Origin: Pelagicoccus sp. SDUM812005
Lineage (GTDB): Bacteria; Verrucomicrobiota; Verrucomicrobiia; Opitutales; Opitutaceae
NCBI RefSeq assembly: GCF_031127875.1
Contig: NZ_JARXIA010000004.1
Span: 124,001-188,000, forward strand
Reading direction: 5' to 3'
Length of the DNA stretch: 64,000 nt
The translations under genes were made by a program, and so were the position numbers. The notes under the pieces were generated by a model. It was not told the DNA's origin, ran no database searches, and saw only the letters and a list, made by a program, of their open reading frames with translations. Below, piece after piece: positions 24,045 to 33,375 of this stretch; position 1 is the first letter of the stretch, and every line of letters begins with the position of its first letter.

Positions 24045-27000
24045 TTATTCGGAAGCGGCGGCTTCTAGCCGGATCGCTTTTTCGGCCTGCTTGCGGCCAA
24101 ATAGATAGAAGAGCGCTGGCGTGACGCCGAGGCCTAGAAAGGTGGAACTGACAAGCCCTCCAATGATGACGATGGCTACAGGATTTAGTATTTCCTTGCC
24201 GGGTTCGTCAGCGGCGAGCACGAGCGGTATCAGCGCCAATCCTGCAGAGATTGCGGTCATGAGGATGGGAACGAGTCGTTCCAAGGTACCTCGCTCGACC
24301 ATCTGGCGGCTGAATGTCTCGCCTTCGAATCTCATCAGATGCAGGTAATGCGATATGAGCATGATGTTGTTTCGGGCCGCGATGCCAGCGACTGCGATAA
24401 AGCCGACAAGCGTTGCTATGCTGATATTATCGAGCGTGTAGCGCGTGTAGATAACGCTGCCGATGAGTGAGATGGGCAGAATCGACAGCACCAGCAGCAC
24501 GAAGCCGAATCCCTTAAAGTAGCTATAGAGCAGGAAGACGATGATGAGCATAATGATGCACGACATCACAAATATCGTTTTTCTGGCCTCTTGCTGTGCT
24601 TGGTACTCGCCTTCGAATGAGATGGAGTAGCCAGTGGGCAGTTGGACCTGTTCTGCGACTTCCGCTTGGAGCTTTTCTACGACCGCGTTCAGATCTTCGA
24701 CCGTTGGATTTATGGATACGACGAATCGCCGCACTGTGTTCTCGCGTAGGATCGTATTTGGACCGGTCGCTTGACGAATATTGGCGATGTAACTGAGCGG
24801 AACGCGTTGACCGCTTTGCGTATCAAGATAAAGCTTGGCGAGGCGCTGTGGTGACTCTCGCCATTCGAGAGGCAAGCGAACAACGAGATCGTAGACGCGT
24901 TGACCTTCGTAGATTTCGGCTACTGCCTCGCCTCCCATAAGTGCGGCGAGTTGTTCGTTGAGGTCGCCGGGTGTAATCCCGTAGGCGAGCGCACGCTTGC
25001 GGTCGATTTCGATACGGAGCTGAGGGATGGGAGCCTGCTGCTCGACTCTTGCTTCTTCTAGGCCGGGAATCTCTCTAGCGATGTCGGCGATTTGCGTACC
25101 GAGCCTTCTAAGTTCATCAAGATCCGAGCCGTAGACTTTTACGGCAACCTTTGCTGATACTCCGCTAAGCATGTGGCCTATACGGTCGGCGAGTGGTCCG
25201 CTCAGAGCACTAAAGGTTCCAGGGATGCCTTGCATGGCAGATCTGATATCGGCCATTACTTCGGCTCGCGAACGCTCGTAGTCCTTCAAGAATTCGATAT
25301 CGAACTCGACAGTGGATACGGGGACGACGTGATCTCCCCGTTCTGCTCTTCCAACACGGTAGGCTACGGTTTCGACTTCGGGGATCTCAAGCAGCAGGTT
25401 TTGAGCAGTGTCTGCGATTTCAGTGGTCTGCTTAAGCGAAGTGCCGGGAGCAGTCGTGGTCGCGACTACGACTGTTGGCTCGCGGAAAGCTGGAAGGAAA
25501 TTAGCCCCCATGCCCATGAAGGAAACGTAGGCGAAGTAGAGCAGCCCACCAGTCAGTAGAAAAACGACGAACGGCTGTGACAGCGACAGATTGAGCCAAG
25601 TCTTACGGAAGAGCCATTTTAGGAATCGCACGAAGAACACGTCTTTGTGCTCCTTGTTTTCCTTAGGATTGAGAAGGAAGGATCCGAGCACGGGCACAAT
25701 GGTAAGCGACATGAAGAACGAAGCGGCCATACTGACGATGGTCGCTATCGCGATGGGCGAAAAGAGTCGCCCTTCTACTCCGCTGAGAGCAAGAAGCGGC
25801 ACGAATACCAGTATAATGAGGATGGTGGCGTACAGGATGGAGGACCGGACTTCGGCGGAGGCTTCCGCTATGACGTTCAGGCGGGGTTTTGGGCTACCTT
25901 TGGCAGCGTTTTCCCGCAAGCGTCGGTACACGTTTTCTACATCCACGATAGCGTCATCGACTACCATTCCTATGGCGACTGCCAGACCGCCAAGCGTCAT
26001 CGAATTGACACCTAGACCGAACAAATCGAATACAATAATTGTGGTGCCCAATGATAGCGGAATGGCAGTCAGAGTGATGAAGGTGATGCGTACATTGAGT
26101 AGAAATAGAAACAAAACCGCCGCTACCATGATTGCTCCGTCTCGTAGGGCTTCTTCCAGATTTCCAATGGATAGTTCGATAAAGTCAGACTGTCGGTAGA
26201 TGGTGAGCAGCTTCACGCCTTCTGGGAAAGTGGCTTGGAGCTCGGCCATAGCGGCTTCGACCTTGGCGGTAAGACTCAACGTGTCGAAGCCGGGCGATTT
26301 CGTGACGCTGAGGACGATGCCAGGATAGCCTGTTGCTTCGTGGCTGGACTCGTCTTCGGAGAGCAACTTGCTGCCCATGCCGGCGTCGCCGCGCATCGGC
26401 TCGACGTCCCAACGAATGTCGGCCACGTCCTTGAGGCGTATTGGCCGGTCGTTCTCATAGTTTACGATCGTGTCGCCAATTTCATCAAGATCGGTGGTCA
26501 TGGCTAGATTTCTGACCATGATTTCCTGGGCTGATTCGGTGAGGAAACCGCCGGTGGTGTTCTTGACGGCCTTCTGAGCTGCATTGTGTATTTGCTCGAA
26601 GGATACACCTAGAGCTAACATTCTGTCAGGATCCGGCTGCACTTGCACTTGCTTGACGCCTCCTCCCATTGAGAGGACTTCGGCGATACCGGGTATGGAT
26701 TGGAATCGTCGAGCGACAGTCCAATCGGCTATGGTTCGCAGATCCCTGACGTCCGTGTTGCCAGACGGATCTACGAGTCCTACGAGCAGGATGTTTCCCA
26801 TGAGAGAAGCGACGGGCGTCATGTAGGGGCTCACGCCTTCGGGCAGGGTCTCGGTAGCTCCGGTAATGCGTTCCTGAACGAATTGTCGTGCTCGATAGAT
26901 GTCGGTGCCCCATTCGAATTCGACGAAGATGAGAGAGAGCCCGATGTCGTTGACCGATCTGATTCGAGTAACCCCAGTTACTCCCATGAGGGAATTTTCC

Positions 27001-27206
27001 AAGGGAACAGTGACGAGCGTTTCCACTTCTTCGGGGGCGAAGCCGGGAGCTTCAGTCAAGAGTGTAACGGTCGGTTTCGTGAGGTCTGGCAGAACGTCCA
27101 CTGGAAGTTCGAGTGTCGTCTTGACACCCAAAACCAAGATGACCAGCGATGCGGCCACAATCAGTGCTCTCTGTTTGAGAGAAAAGCGTATGAGTAGATT
27201 GAGCAT
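24045..27206 (-). CDS. HME-RND heavy-metal efflux permease 2 (CusA/CzcA family)
   Basis: A 1,053-residue RND pump. The ATG at 27206 (MLNLLIRFSLKQRALI) is chosen because it lies 5 bp past the adaptor stop and starts the usual first TM; an upstream frame to 27299 overlaps the adaptor. The TM4 signature is AIGMVVDDAIVDVENVYRRL, a VDD/VEN pattern different from the DFG-DG-E pattern of permease 1. The two pumps therefore probably export different metals. Which metal is not settled by sequence alone. Other RND landmarks are in place, with no frameshift. Confidence 0.9.
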   Translation of the reverse strand: MLNLLIRFSLKQRALIVAASLVILVLGVKTTLELPVDVLPDLTKPTVTLLTEAPGFAPEEVETLVTVPLENSLMGVTGVTRIRSVNDIGLSLIFVEFEWGTDIYRARQFVQERITGATETLPEGVSPYMTPVASLMGNILLVGLVDPSGNTDVRDLRTIADWTVARRFQSIPGIAEVLSMGGGVKQVQVQPDPDRMLALGVSFEQIHNAAQKAVKNTTGGFLTESAQEIMVRNLAMTTDLDEIGDTIVNYENDRPIRLKDVADIRWDVEPMRGDAGMGSKLLSEDESSHEATGYPGIVLSVTKSPGFDTLSLTAKVEAAMAELQATFPEGVKLLTIYRQSDFIELSIGNLEEALRDGAIMVAAVLFLFLLNVRITFITLTAIPLSLGTTIIVFDLFGLGVNSMTLGGLAVAIGMVVDDAIVDVENVYRRLRENAAKGSPKPRLNVIAEASAEVRSSILYATILIILVFVPLLALSGVEGRLFSPIAIATIVSMAASFFMSLTIVPVLGSFLLNPKENKEHKDVFFVRFLKWLFRKTWLNLSLSQPFVVFLLTGGLLYFAYVSFMGMGANFLPAFREPTVVVATTTAPGTSLKQTTEIADTAQNLLLEIPEVETVAYRVGRAERGDHVVPVSTVEFDIEFLKDYERSRAEVMADIRSAMQGIPGTFSALSGPLADRIGHMLSGVSAKVAVKVYGSDLDELRRLGTQIADIAREIPGLEEARVEQQAPIPQLRIEIDRKRALAYGITPGDLNEQLAALMGGEAVAEIYEGQRVYDLVVRLPLEWRESPQRLAKLYLDTQSGQRVPLSYIANIRQATGPNTILRENTVRRFVVSINPTVEDLNAVVEKLQAEVAEQVQLPTGYSISFEGEYQAQQEARKTIFVMSCIIMLIIVFLLYSYFKGFGFVLLVLSILPISLIGSVIYTRYTLDNISIATLVGFIAVAGIAARNNIMLISHYLHLMRFEGETFSRQMVERGTLERLVPILMTAISAGLALIPLVLAADEPGKEILNPVAIVIIGGLVSSTFLGLGVTPALFYLFGRKQAEKAIRLEAAASE

Positions 27207-27211
27207 GGCGG

Positions 27212-28336
27212 CTAGGAATTGTTGTTGGAACGCTTTCTCCAGAGTAGTTGAGCGAAGACTACGCACACTAGTGTGGAGAGGCCGGAGTAGATCATCCACG
27301 GTAGGCTTGAGGAGCCGCTGTGCGATTCGTCGCCTTCGCCGTGGTCGTGTCCATGGTCGTCGTCTGACTTTTGGTCGTCGGTGATTTCGGACCCGTCTTC
27401 GTTGTGCGCGTGTCCATGGGCGGCGTCGAGGGCCTCCTTGAGCGAAACGCCGCTACCGCCTCCAGCAAAACTCAGGGAGTAGGAACCACGCGTCACGATT
27501 TCGTCCCCAGGGAAGAGGCCTGAGAGGATTTCCACGAATTGGTCGTTTTGTTCGCCGAGTCGAACGGGGGTGCGGATAAACGCGTTTGGAAGGTCGAAGT
27601 CTTTTACGAAAACGACTCTCTCCGCTGGGCTTCCTTGTAGTGACACCTTGGGTACCATTAGGACGTTCTGCCTCGTGCTGAGCACGATGGAGAACTCGGC
27701 TCGCATGCCGGGGCTGAGTTTTCCGTGAGGGTTGTCGAGAGTGAAAATGCCCTCGACTGTACCCGCTTCCCTGTCGGCATCTACGCCGAAACGCTGGAGT
27801 TTGGCCTCTATAAGCTGATCGCCAAGGGCTGGTATGCGTATGTGGGCCGAAGAACCGATCGTCACGAGTGCGGCTTCTTGCTCGGGGATCTTGGCTATTG
27901 CCCACATCTGCGAGCGATCAGCGATGTCGAGAAGTTCCGTGTCGGGCTCTACTGGCTGGCCTAGGCGAACGTGGGAATCAATGATCTTTCCCTGCTGGGG
28001 TGCTTTGAGTTCGATGCTTGGCGGAGGATCGCCGAGCTGTCGGCTTTCCACTCTGGCGAGCGTTTGACCTTTGTTGACGTAGTCTCCTTCGAAGGCTTTG
28101 AGCTCGACGACACGTCCCGCGATGCGGCTCGAGAGAACGGATCGGTTGGATGGGATGTCTTCGATGCGTCCGATTGCGAAAACAGTCGTTTCGAACTCTC
28201 GTTCATCTGCCTCCACTGTTTGGATACGCAAGTTATGTATGCCGTTCTCGTCGAGAATGACCATGTCGGCTGTATTCTGGGCTAGTAGGCTGTTTGCTCC
28301 CATGAGGAGAGCTGCTAGTGAAAGTTTAAGCTTCAT
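27212..28336 (-). CDS. RND periplasmic adaptor 2 with C-terminal His-rich tail
   Basis: A 374-residue CusB/CzcB-type membrane-fusion protein with a signal peptide (LSLAALLMGANSLLA). Lipoyl-like halves (SSRIAGRVVELKAFEGDYV and LKAPQQGKIIDSHVRLGQ) flank a very short hairpin. Beta-barrel and membrane-proximal domains follow to about residue 290. Unusually, it ends with a His/Asp-rich segment (HGHAHNED, DDDHGHDHGEG) and a C-terminal TM helix (345-365) with a basic tail. This puts a metal-binding patch near the membrane. The gene lies 15 bp after tolC2 and 5 bp before the permease. Confidence 0.88.
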   Translation of the reverse strand: MKLKLSLAALLMGANSLLAQNTADMVILDENGIHNLRIQTVEADEREFETTVFAIGRIEDIPSNRSVLSSRIAGRVVELKAFEGDYVNKGQTLARVESRQLGDPPPSIELKAPQQGKIIDSHVRLGQPVEPDTELLDIADRSQMWAIAKIPEQEAALVTIGSSAHIRIPALGDQLIEAKLQRFGVDADREAGTVEGIFTLDNPHGKLSPGMRAEFSIVLSTRQNVLMVPKVSLQGSPAERVVFVKDFDLPNAFIRTPVRLGEQNDQFVEILSGLFPGDEIVTRGSYSLSFAGGGSGVSLKEALDAAHGHAHNEDGSEITDDQKSDDDHGHDHGEGDESHSGSSSLPWMIYSGLSTLVCVVFAQLLWRKRSNNNS

Positions 28337-28351
28337 TTTCTTCTAAAGGAT

Positions 28352-29626
28352 TTATCGTTGGCTGATATTGAGTGCAGTAACGGCGCGCCACTCGACGAGG
28401 GCCTGCTGGTAGTCGTGAGCCATTGTTAGGTGGGCAGACTGGATCTTCAGCCGTTGCTCTTGGGCTCGAAAAAGTTCGTTGAGATCAACGAGCCCTGCTC
28501 CATAGGCGGAGTTCATTTGCTCGAGGTTCTGCTCTACGAGATGCGTCATGTTCGTTTCGTAGAGTTGGGCTTGCTCGTAGAGCTTCAGGGCTTTGGCCTT
28601 TTGGGCTGCTGCCGCGTTGCGAAGTTCTAACGAAGTAGCCTCAAGCACGGATTTCAGTTGGCTTTGCTTCGCGACGCGTTCCCGTGTCGCTGGCTCGTAG
28701 CGCTTTCGAACGGGCAATGGAATCGATACGCTAAGGCCTAGAAATCGGTCCGTGCCGATGCCAGACGGTTCGTCAACGGATCGCTCGTTTTCAAACCCTA
28801 CGCCTACTGTTATATCGTCCCAACGTCTTCGCAGGGTGAGCTGGGTCTCTTTGTTCGCAATATCGAGAAGCAGAGTTTTTATTCTGTATTCAGGATGTGA
28901 ATTTAGAAACGTTTCGTTTGCTTCAGCTAAGTCTGGCGAGCCATTGAGATGGACTAGCTTTTCGGCTAGCTGCAACTCTCGAGTGGGCTCCAGATTCAGG
29001 AGGGTTCGAAGATCCGATATTCGCGCGTCTCGCTCGTTTTCCAATCTCTGTATCTCCTGTTCAATTACGTATAATTCGATTTTGACTTGATTGGCGTCGA
29101 GTTCGGAAGCCTCTGCGGTTTCGATTCGCGACTCCACGAAGCTGGCGAACTCGGTGTTGAGCTTCACCAAAGATTGGCGGAGCTCTAGTTGGGCATCGAT
29201 GTGGGCAAGGTCGTTGATGGCCAGCTCGACGTCGCGCACCAAGCGTCGCTCGAAGTTGCGAATCTCGGCATTCGCGAGCTGGATCTCGATATCGGCGATC
29301 TCCTTTTGAAGCCCGATGCGTTTGGCAATCGGGAATCGCTGTTCGAACGCGATGCCAAAGGAGGATTCGCCCTCGTCGTTGAAGAGCCAATCGTTCGAGT
29401 AGTCGATCGACAGCTCAGGATCCGCCCATTTGCCCGCGAGGTCTCGGCGAGCTTTAGCCTGGTCGACCGTATGCCGCGCTGCCAACAAGTACTTATTGTG
29501 GTCGAGCGCGCGTTGAACAGCCTGCGCTTTAGACAGCGCTAGGCTTGAAGTTGAGTCAGCATGAAGCGCTGAGATTATGGATACATTGAATGCAAGTATA
29601 GAAACTAGTTTTGAAAATCTGGACAT
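28352..29626 (-). CDS. TolC-family outer-membrane metal efflux channel 2
   Basis: A 424-residue outer-membrane factor with a signal peptide (LVSILAFNVSIISALHA) and two OEP repeats rich in coiled coil. It begins the second tripartite set, in order small Cys/His protein, TolC, adaptor, permease, His-rich protein. It is paralogous in layout to the first set but clearly diverged in sequence. Confidence 0.88.
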   Translation of the reverse strand: MSRFSKLVSILAFNVSIISALHADSTSSLALSKAQAVQRALDHNKYLLAARHTVDQAKARRDLAGKWADPELSIDYSNDWLFNDEGESSFGIAFEQRFPIAKRIGLQKEIADIEIQLANAEIRNFERRLVRDVELAINDLAHIDAQLELRQSLVKLNTEFASFVESRIETAEASELDANQVKIELYVIEQEIQRLENERDARISDLRTLLNLEPTRELQLAEKLVHLNGSPDLAEANETFLNSHPEYRIKTLLLDIANKETQLTLRRRWDDITVGVGFENERSVDEPSGIGTDRFLGLSVSIPLPVRKRYEPATRERVAKQSQLKSVLEATSLELRNAAAAQKAKALKLYEQAQLYETNMTHLVEQNLEQMNSAYGAGLVDLNELFRAQEQRLKIQSAHLTMAHDYQQALVEWRAVTALNISQR

Positions 29627-29717
29627 AAAAAACTCCTGAAGTGTTTAGCGTGCCCGAACCATGGCAGGTTCGGAAGAGCGCCTGACGAGCATTCGCCAAA
29701 CGTAGCTAGACAATCAG

Positions 29718-29732
29718 GAGAATCAGATTCTC
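29718..29732. promoter_or_regulatory. Palindrome upstream of the second TolC gene
   Basis: GAGAATCAGATTCTC: 6-bp arms around CAG, overlapping the stop of the small Cys/His gene and about 90 bp before the TolC start. It matches in form the palindrome at 19679-19691. It could be an operator or a short RNA hairpin. Confidence 0.35.
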
Positions 29733-30160
29733 AGTATTGTGGTTTCTATATGAATCGCTACCTGTGGAAGCGAAATGGGCGGCCCCCTCGCAGGTGCGAG
29801 AGAACCGCGAAAGGTGGATTTCGAAGGTGAAAAGTTTTCAACTTCGATGGCGACCAAGGCTTTTGCTAGATCCGCTGACGTATTAACTCTGTCATTGGAT
29901 TTGATCGCATCGTTGCGCTCGCTGGTGTCGATTTCGGTATCGACGCATGATCCGCACCCAGTGTTGGCGTTTATTTCATCGGAGTGGGACGCATCGTCGT
30001 GGTGACAGCATTCGCCATGGCTTTCCTGCTTGTGAGTCGCTCCGGAAACCCGATGGGATTCCCCGTCCAAATGCTTGCAGAGCGTGATCACGCCAGTGCC
30101 CATGCCCGCCGCTTGAAGGGCGAACATAAAGAGGCTTAGGAATGCAACTACTCTGCTCAT
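29723..30160 (-). CDS. Small secreted Cys/His-rich protein at the head of efflux operon 2
   Basis: 145 residues with a signal peptide (VVAFLSLFMFALQAAG). The mature part has GECCHHDDASH, then CGSC, and ends in RGPPISLP and TILRI. It is a paralogue of the protein at 19189-19620, each preceding a TolC gene of an HME-RND set. A metal-binding periplasmic role is inferred. The His-rich stretch here and its absence in the other copy fits different metals for the two sets. It is the first gene of the long metal run; no metalloregulator gene is seen near it. Confidence 0.75.
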   Translation of the reverse strand: MSRVVAFLSLFMFALQAAGMGTGVITLCKHLDGESHRVSGATHKQESHGECCHHDDASHSDEINANTGCGSCVDTEIDTSERNDAIKSNDRVNTSADLAKALVAIEVENFSPSKSTFRGSLAPARGPPISLPQVAIHIETTILRI

Positions 30161-30545
30161 TGTCGTTTTTTAGACGCCGGTTGACTCGCGCTTATTGCAA
30201 GAAGTTTCAAGAATAATCACTTATTGGCTCCACCAATCCTTCTTATCGCCAACGCTTTGCAAAACCAATGCCGACGAAGAAGTCTGGGGCGTTGTCGTCC
30301 TTGTCGAACCAAGATTTTCTCATTTGAAGCTCATCGGGGGGGGGGGCTTCCCCCGAAATCAATTCCCTCTGCGTCAGTACGGCGTAGGGTCGAACGCTTT
30401 TGATAGTACTTATCGTCAAGTGGTTCTGGCATGAAATTTTGAATTTGGATCGATCTGAATTCTACTGGAGCAAACGTAGTTCTTGGTTGTTCAGCCTACG
30501 TTCGGTTGTCGAGCCCTCAGCCCGGAGCGCAGCGACTTAGAAAAT
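30161..30545. other. Region upstream of the metal run, no gene seen
   Basis: This should contain the promoter for the minus-strand metal run, but no convincing -35/-10 pair stands out. It also holds a run of nine or more G near 30339. The short frames here are not protein-like. Confidence 0.35.
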
Positions 30546-30802
30546 CTATTTCGGATTACCGCACAAAGCATCGTGAACCCAAGCTGCAAGCCATTGAGGC
30601 CTTCCCGTTTTGATAACTTCCAGAGGGCGCATTCTCTCATCACCGATTAGCGGAAACCTCTCATTCGGAGTACATAGCAAATTGGCGAGCAGATCTCTAT
30701 CGCCATCGGTTGCGACCAAGCCAAAAATAGATTTCTCGAATGCCTTAAGCTTAGCTTGGACGCTAAGCTAAGCCAGTGTTCGATTCTGCCTAGCAATTCC
30801 AT
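30546..30802 (-). pseudogene. Remnant of a small gene with a frameshift
   Basis: From an ATG at 30802 the frame reads MELLGRIEHWLSLA. The protein-like reading then continues in another frame as KAFEKSIFGLVATDGDRDLL, LCTPNERFPLIGDERMRPLE and QWLAAWVHDALCGNPK up to the TAG at 30546. The total length is not a multiple of three, so one base was gained or lost near 30770. The second part weakly resembles the DUF2384 (MbcA/ParS/Xre antitoxin) pattern of TPN followed by RPLEVI. A 7-bp hairpin (GCTTAGC/GCTAAGC) sits at the frameshift. Confidence 0.4.
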
Positions 30803-31679
30803 AATCCCCGTGGCTCCTTCCCTCGTTTTGCAAGCGTCGCAAGGTCGCCTGCCGCCCAGCCCCGCAAGTGGCCTAGCCAGCTAACCGCTAACGGATTTCC
30901 CGTCCCCCGAAGAGTTCCCATGCCCTGCGGCAGACCTCCTGTTCCTTCGTGCTAGCTTGACCCTCGTTGCTCGCTTCAGACATGAGTCGAAGCATGTCCG
31001 ATGGCCAGCACACCCTCGTTTGGCCAGTCCAAACCAGCTGGCGAGGCTTCTCGCCAACTCTGCCAAAGCATACGTATAGCAAGCAGAGTTCCCCCGACGC
31101 GAAACTACAGCCGCTCGAGAAGCCTCGGAGACGAACAACCTTGCGGGCAACCCGAGTCGTAGCGACGAAAATCTACCCTTCAGAACCGGGCGCCTTAGCA
31201 CGGAGCTAATCACCGGGCCTGGCTGCGAACCAGGTCGCTCCCGTCTGCATGATACTTAGCCCTCTGCTAGCTTTTGTTAATCGATAACCAAATTACGAAT
31301 TGAGCCGTCGCAATGCCATCAAAGTCATTCGAGGCTCGAACATCGGCTAGAGCACGGCTCGTTCGCAGTTACGAAGGATGGCCACCGAAAACTCAAGGCG
31401 GAAGCCAAACAAGGAATCCTAGCCCCGCCCTGCAAGGCTTCTCCTCGAAGCATATTGTCCATGAACTGTCTTCTCGTCTCAATACCTTCACTTCGACAGC
31501 CCCCCATGCCAGCAAATCATAAGGGTCAACGAAAAGGCCCCACGCAGTTTGCAAGTAATAACGCGGTATGGGACAGCCTTTGTCCTATGCCTTGGGGTAC
31601 AGTTAGAAATCCGGGCAAATAGAGCGATAGTTCAACCTCTCTTGGCCGCGAGCTGCCAGATAATTGATCAAACAAGGAG
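30803..31679. other. 877-bp cargo stretch without a convincing gene
   Basis: Frames of up to 110 codons exist (minus 30881-31213), but they are Arg/Ser-rich, lack ribosome-binding sites and have no family resemblance. The sequence is rich in short inverted repeats, such as TTAGC-ACGGA-GCTAA near 31193. It may be decayed coding DNA or a structured non-coding segment. Confidence 0.4.
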
Positions 31680-32537
31680 ATGAAGCTACAAGACATTAAG
31701 CAAGCCCAGCACAGGGCACACGAACTCAAGGACCCAAAGCTCTTTGAGAAAATACTGGTAGACCTTCAGAAGCTTAGCAAAAAGGACGCCGAGAATTTTT
31801 TCGGAGCAAAGCTAACCAGACTGGATTGTTACTACATGCTCGGACGCTGGAAAGACCTCGCGGATTACAGCCTGGAGTTAATCAAGAACGACGAAGAAGA
31901 CCCGCTAGCCTACCTTGGAGCGGCTCAAGGACTCTCCAAGCTAGGGCGAAAGGAAGAAGCGGCTGAAATGCTGAACAAGTCGCTGGAAATCTGGCCGGAC
32001 AACTATGAGACCTTAAAGTTTCTCGGTTCACTGGAGGGAGGCTCCGAGTCTACCGAAGAGCAAAATGATGCGCCCCAAAAAGGGAGGATTATTTACGTCG
32101 GTATGGACGATGTGCTGTGTGATTACTCTACGGCTCACGATGAAGCGCTACATTTACACCCCGAGGTACAGTTTCCTCAAAGCATACCGGGATTCTTTGA
32201 AAATCTGCCAGCGATTGACGGAGCTGTCGACGCGGTCAACGAACTGAGGAAAAGCTACGACCTTTACATTCTCACCGCTCCATCAACCCGAAATCCAACG
32301 AGCTATAGCGAAAAACGAATCTGGATTGAAGAGCACTTCGATTACGAGCTTACCAAGCGATTGATAATCTGCCCAAACAAGGGGCTACTGATTGGTGACT
32401 TCCTGATCGACGACCGGAGTTCGGGAAAGGGGCAGGAGAACTTTAAAGGGCAACTTATTCAGTTTGGATCAACGGGTTACCGGGATTGGGAAACTGTCGT
32501 GGAATACTTTCACTGCTTACCAGAAAAACCCGAATAA
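31680..32537 (+). CDS. TPR-HAD (5'-nucleotidase NT5C-like) fusion lacking the nucleophile Asp
   Basis: 285 residues. Residues 1-120 form two or three TPR-like helical hairpins (DPLAYLGAAQGLSKLGRKEE). Residues 136-280 match the bacterial 5'(3')-deoxyribonucleotidase/NT5C-like HAD fold, ending with GDFLIDDR and a FKGQLIQFGS stretch. The HAD motif, normally DMDGV, reads GMDDV here: Gly141 stands in place of the nucleophile Asp (codon GGT, one base from GAT), with Asp143 kept. The protein may bind but not hydrolyse nucleotides. An AGGAG abuts the ATG. The metallophosphoesterase gene follows 37 bp later on the same strand. Confidence 0.75.
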   Translation: MKLQDIKQAQHRAHELKDPKLFEKILVDLQKLSKKDAENFFGAKLTRLDCYYMLGRWKDLADYSLELIKNDEEDPLAYLGAAQGLSKLGRKEEAAEMLNKSLEIWPDNYETLKFLGSLEGGSESTEEQNDAPQKGRIIYVGMDDVLCDYSTAHDEALHLHPEVQFPQSIPGFFENLPAIDGAVDAVNELRKSYDLYILTAPSTRNPTSYSEKRIWIEEHFDYELTKRLIICPNKGLLIGDFLIDDRSSGKGQENFKGQLIQFGSTGYRDWETVVEYFHCLPEKPE

Positions 32538-32574
32538 CTCAGTGCGGGACCGAGGGCGTCCATACTCTCAACAC

Positions 32575-33375
32575 ATGAAGATACAGGTAATCAGCGACTT
32601 ACATCTGGAGCGAGATTCAACCCCCTTCCGCTTCATCGACGCTGGGACTGAGCTAGTCGTCCTTGCTGGAGATATTCATTCACTAACCCTCGGAGTTGAC
32701 TGGGCAGTATCCGCGATACCGAACAAGCCGGTTCTGTATGTCCTAGGCAATCACGAGTACTACGGCGGTAGCTTTCCCAGATTGATTGATGAATGCCGAG
32801 CGAAAGCGGAAGGCACTAATGTAACGGTACTTGAGCGGGATATCGTGGAATATGGAGGATTCAGGTTCTTTGGAGCTACACTTTGGACTGACTTCTCCCT
32901 GTACGGAAACCCCGGGCTACATTCTCGCATCGCTCGTGTTGCGATGAACGACTATAGGTTAATCCGAAACAACACGACTGGTCGAGGCTTGGACCCTAGG
33001 GACACGAAGCACTGCCACTCGGAAACGCTAGTGAATCTGATCGAGTTTCTAGAGTCCGGAGACTTGAGCAGATCCATCGTAATAACCCACCATTTGCCCA
33101 CATATTGTTCGGTACATCAGGACTACCAAGGCAATCCGCTAAGCGCAGCCTTCGCATCTAGGTTGGACAGCCTGATCGAGAGCGAAGGCCCCTCGGTATG
33201 GATACACGGTCACAATCATCAGGGCCTTGATTACCTAATTGATAGAACCCGAATTTTCGCGAACCAGAAAGGCTACTCTGGCGAGATCCCTAAAGGATTG
33301 GAGTTCGACCCAACAGCCACAATCGACCTGGAAGCGGAACGAATACGCTACGCTAAACAAACTAAAAAACTATAA
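32575..33375 (+). CDS. Calcineurin-like metallophosphoesterase
   Basis: 266 residues from ATG 32575 (MKIQVISDLHLE). All metallophosphoesterase motifs are present: SDLH (DxH), LAGDIH (GD), GNHEYY (GNHE), THHLPT (H) and IHGHNH (GHxH), giving a two-metal hydrolase of phosphoesters. No signal peptide, so cytoplasmic. The substrate is unknown. It is paired with the nucleotidase-like gene upstream, which suggests a nucleotide-related role. A longer frame starting at 32464 overlaps the upstream gene and is not preferred. Confidence 0.85.
   Translation: MKIQVISDLHLERDSTPFRFIDAGTELVVLAGDIHSLTLGVDWAVSAIPNKPVLYVLGNHEYYGGSFPRLIDECRAKAEGTNVTVLERDIVEYGGFRFFGATLWTDFSLYGNPGLHSRIARVAMNDYRLIRNNTTGRGLDPRDTKHCHSETLVNLIEFLESGDLSRSIVITHHLPTYCSVHQDYQGNPLSAAFASRLDSLIESEGPSVWIHGHNHQGLDYLIDRTRIFANQKGYSGEIPKGLEFDPTATIDLEAERIRYAKQTKKL

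Noticed and set aside
30881-31213. 110-codon minus-strand frame in the cargo gap
   Set aside because: Arg/Ser-rich, no ribosome-binding site, no family; region full of small inverted repeats.
30840-31230. Possible group II intron end or integron attC site
   Set aside because: The segment with CCCGGTTCTGAAGGG looked like domain V on the minus strand, but the 5' arm does not pair. GTTAGC-type words do not form proper attC boxes, and no intron-encoded protein or integron integrase is present.
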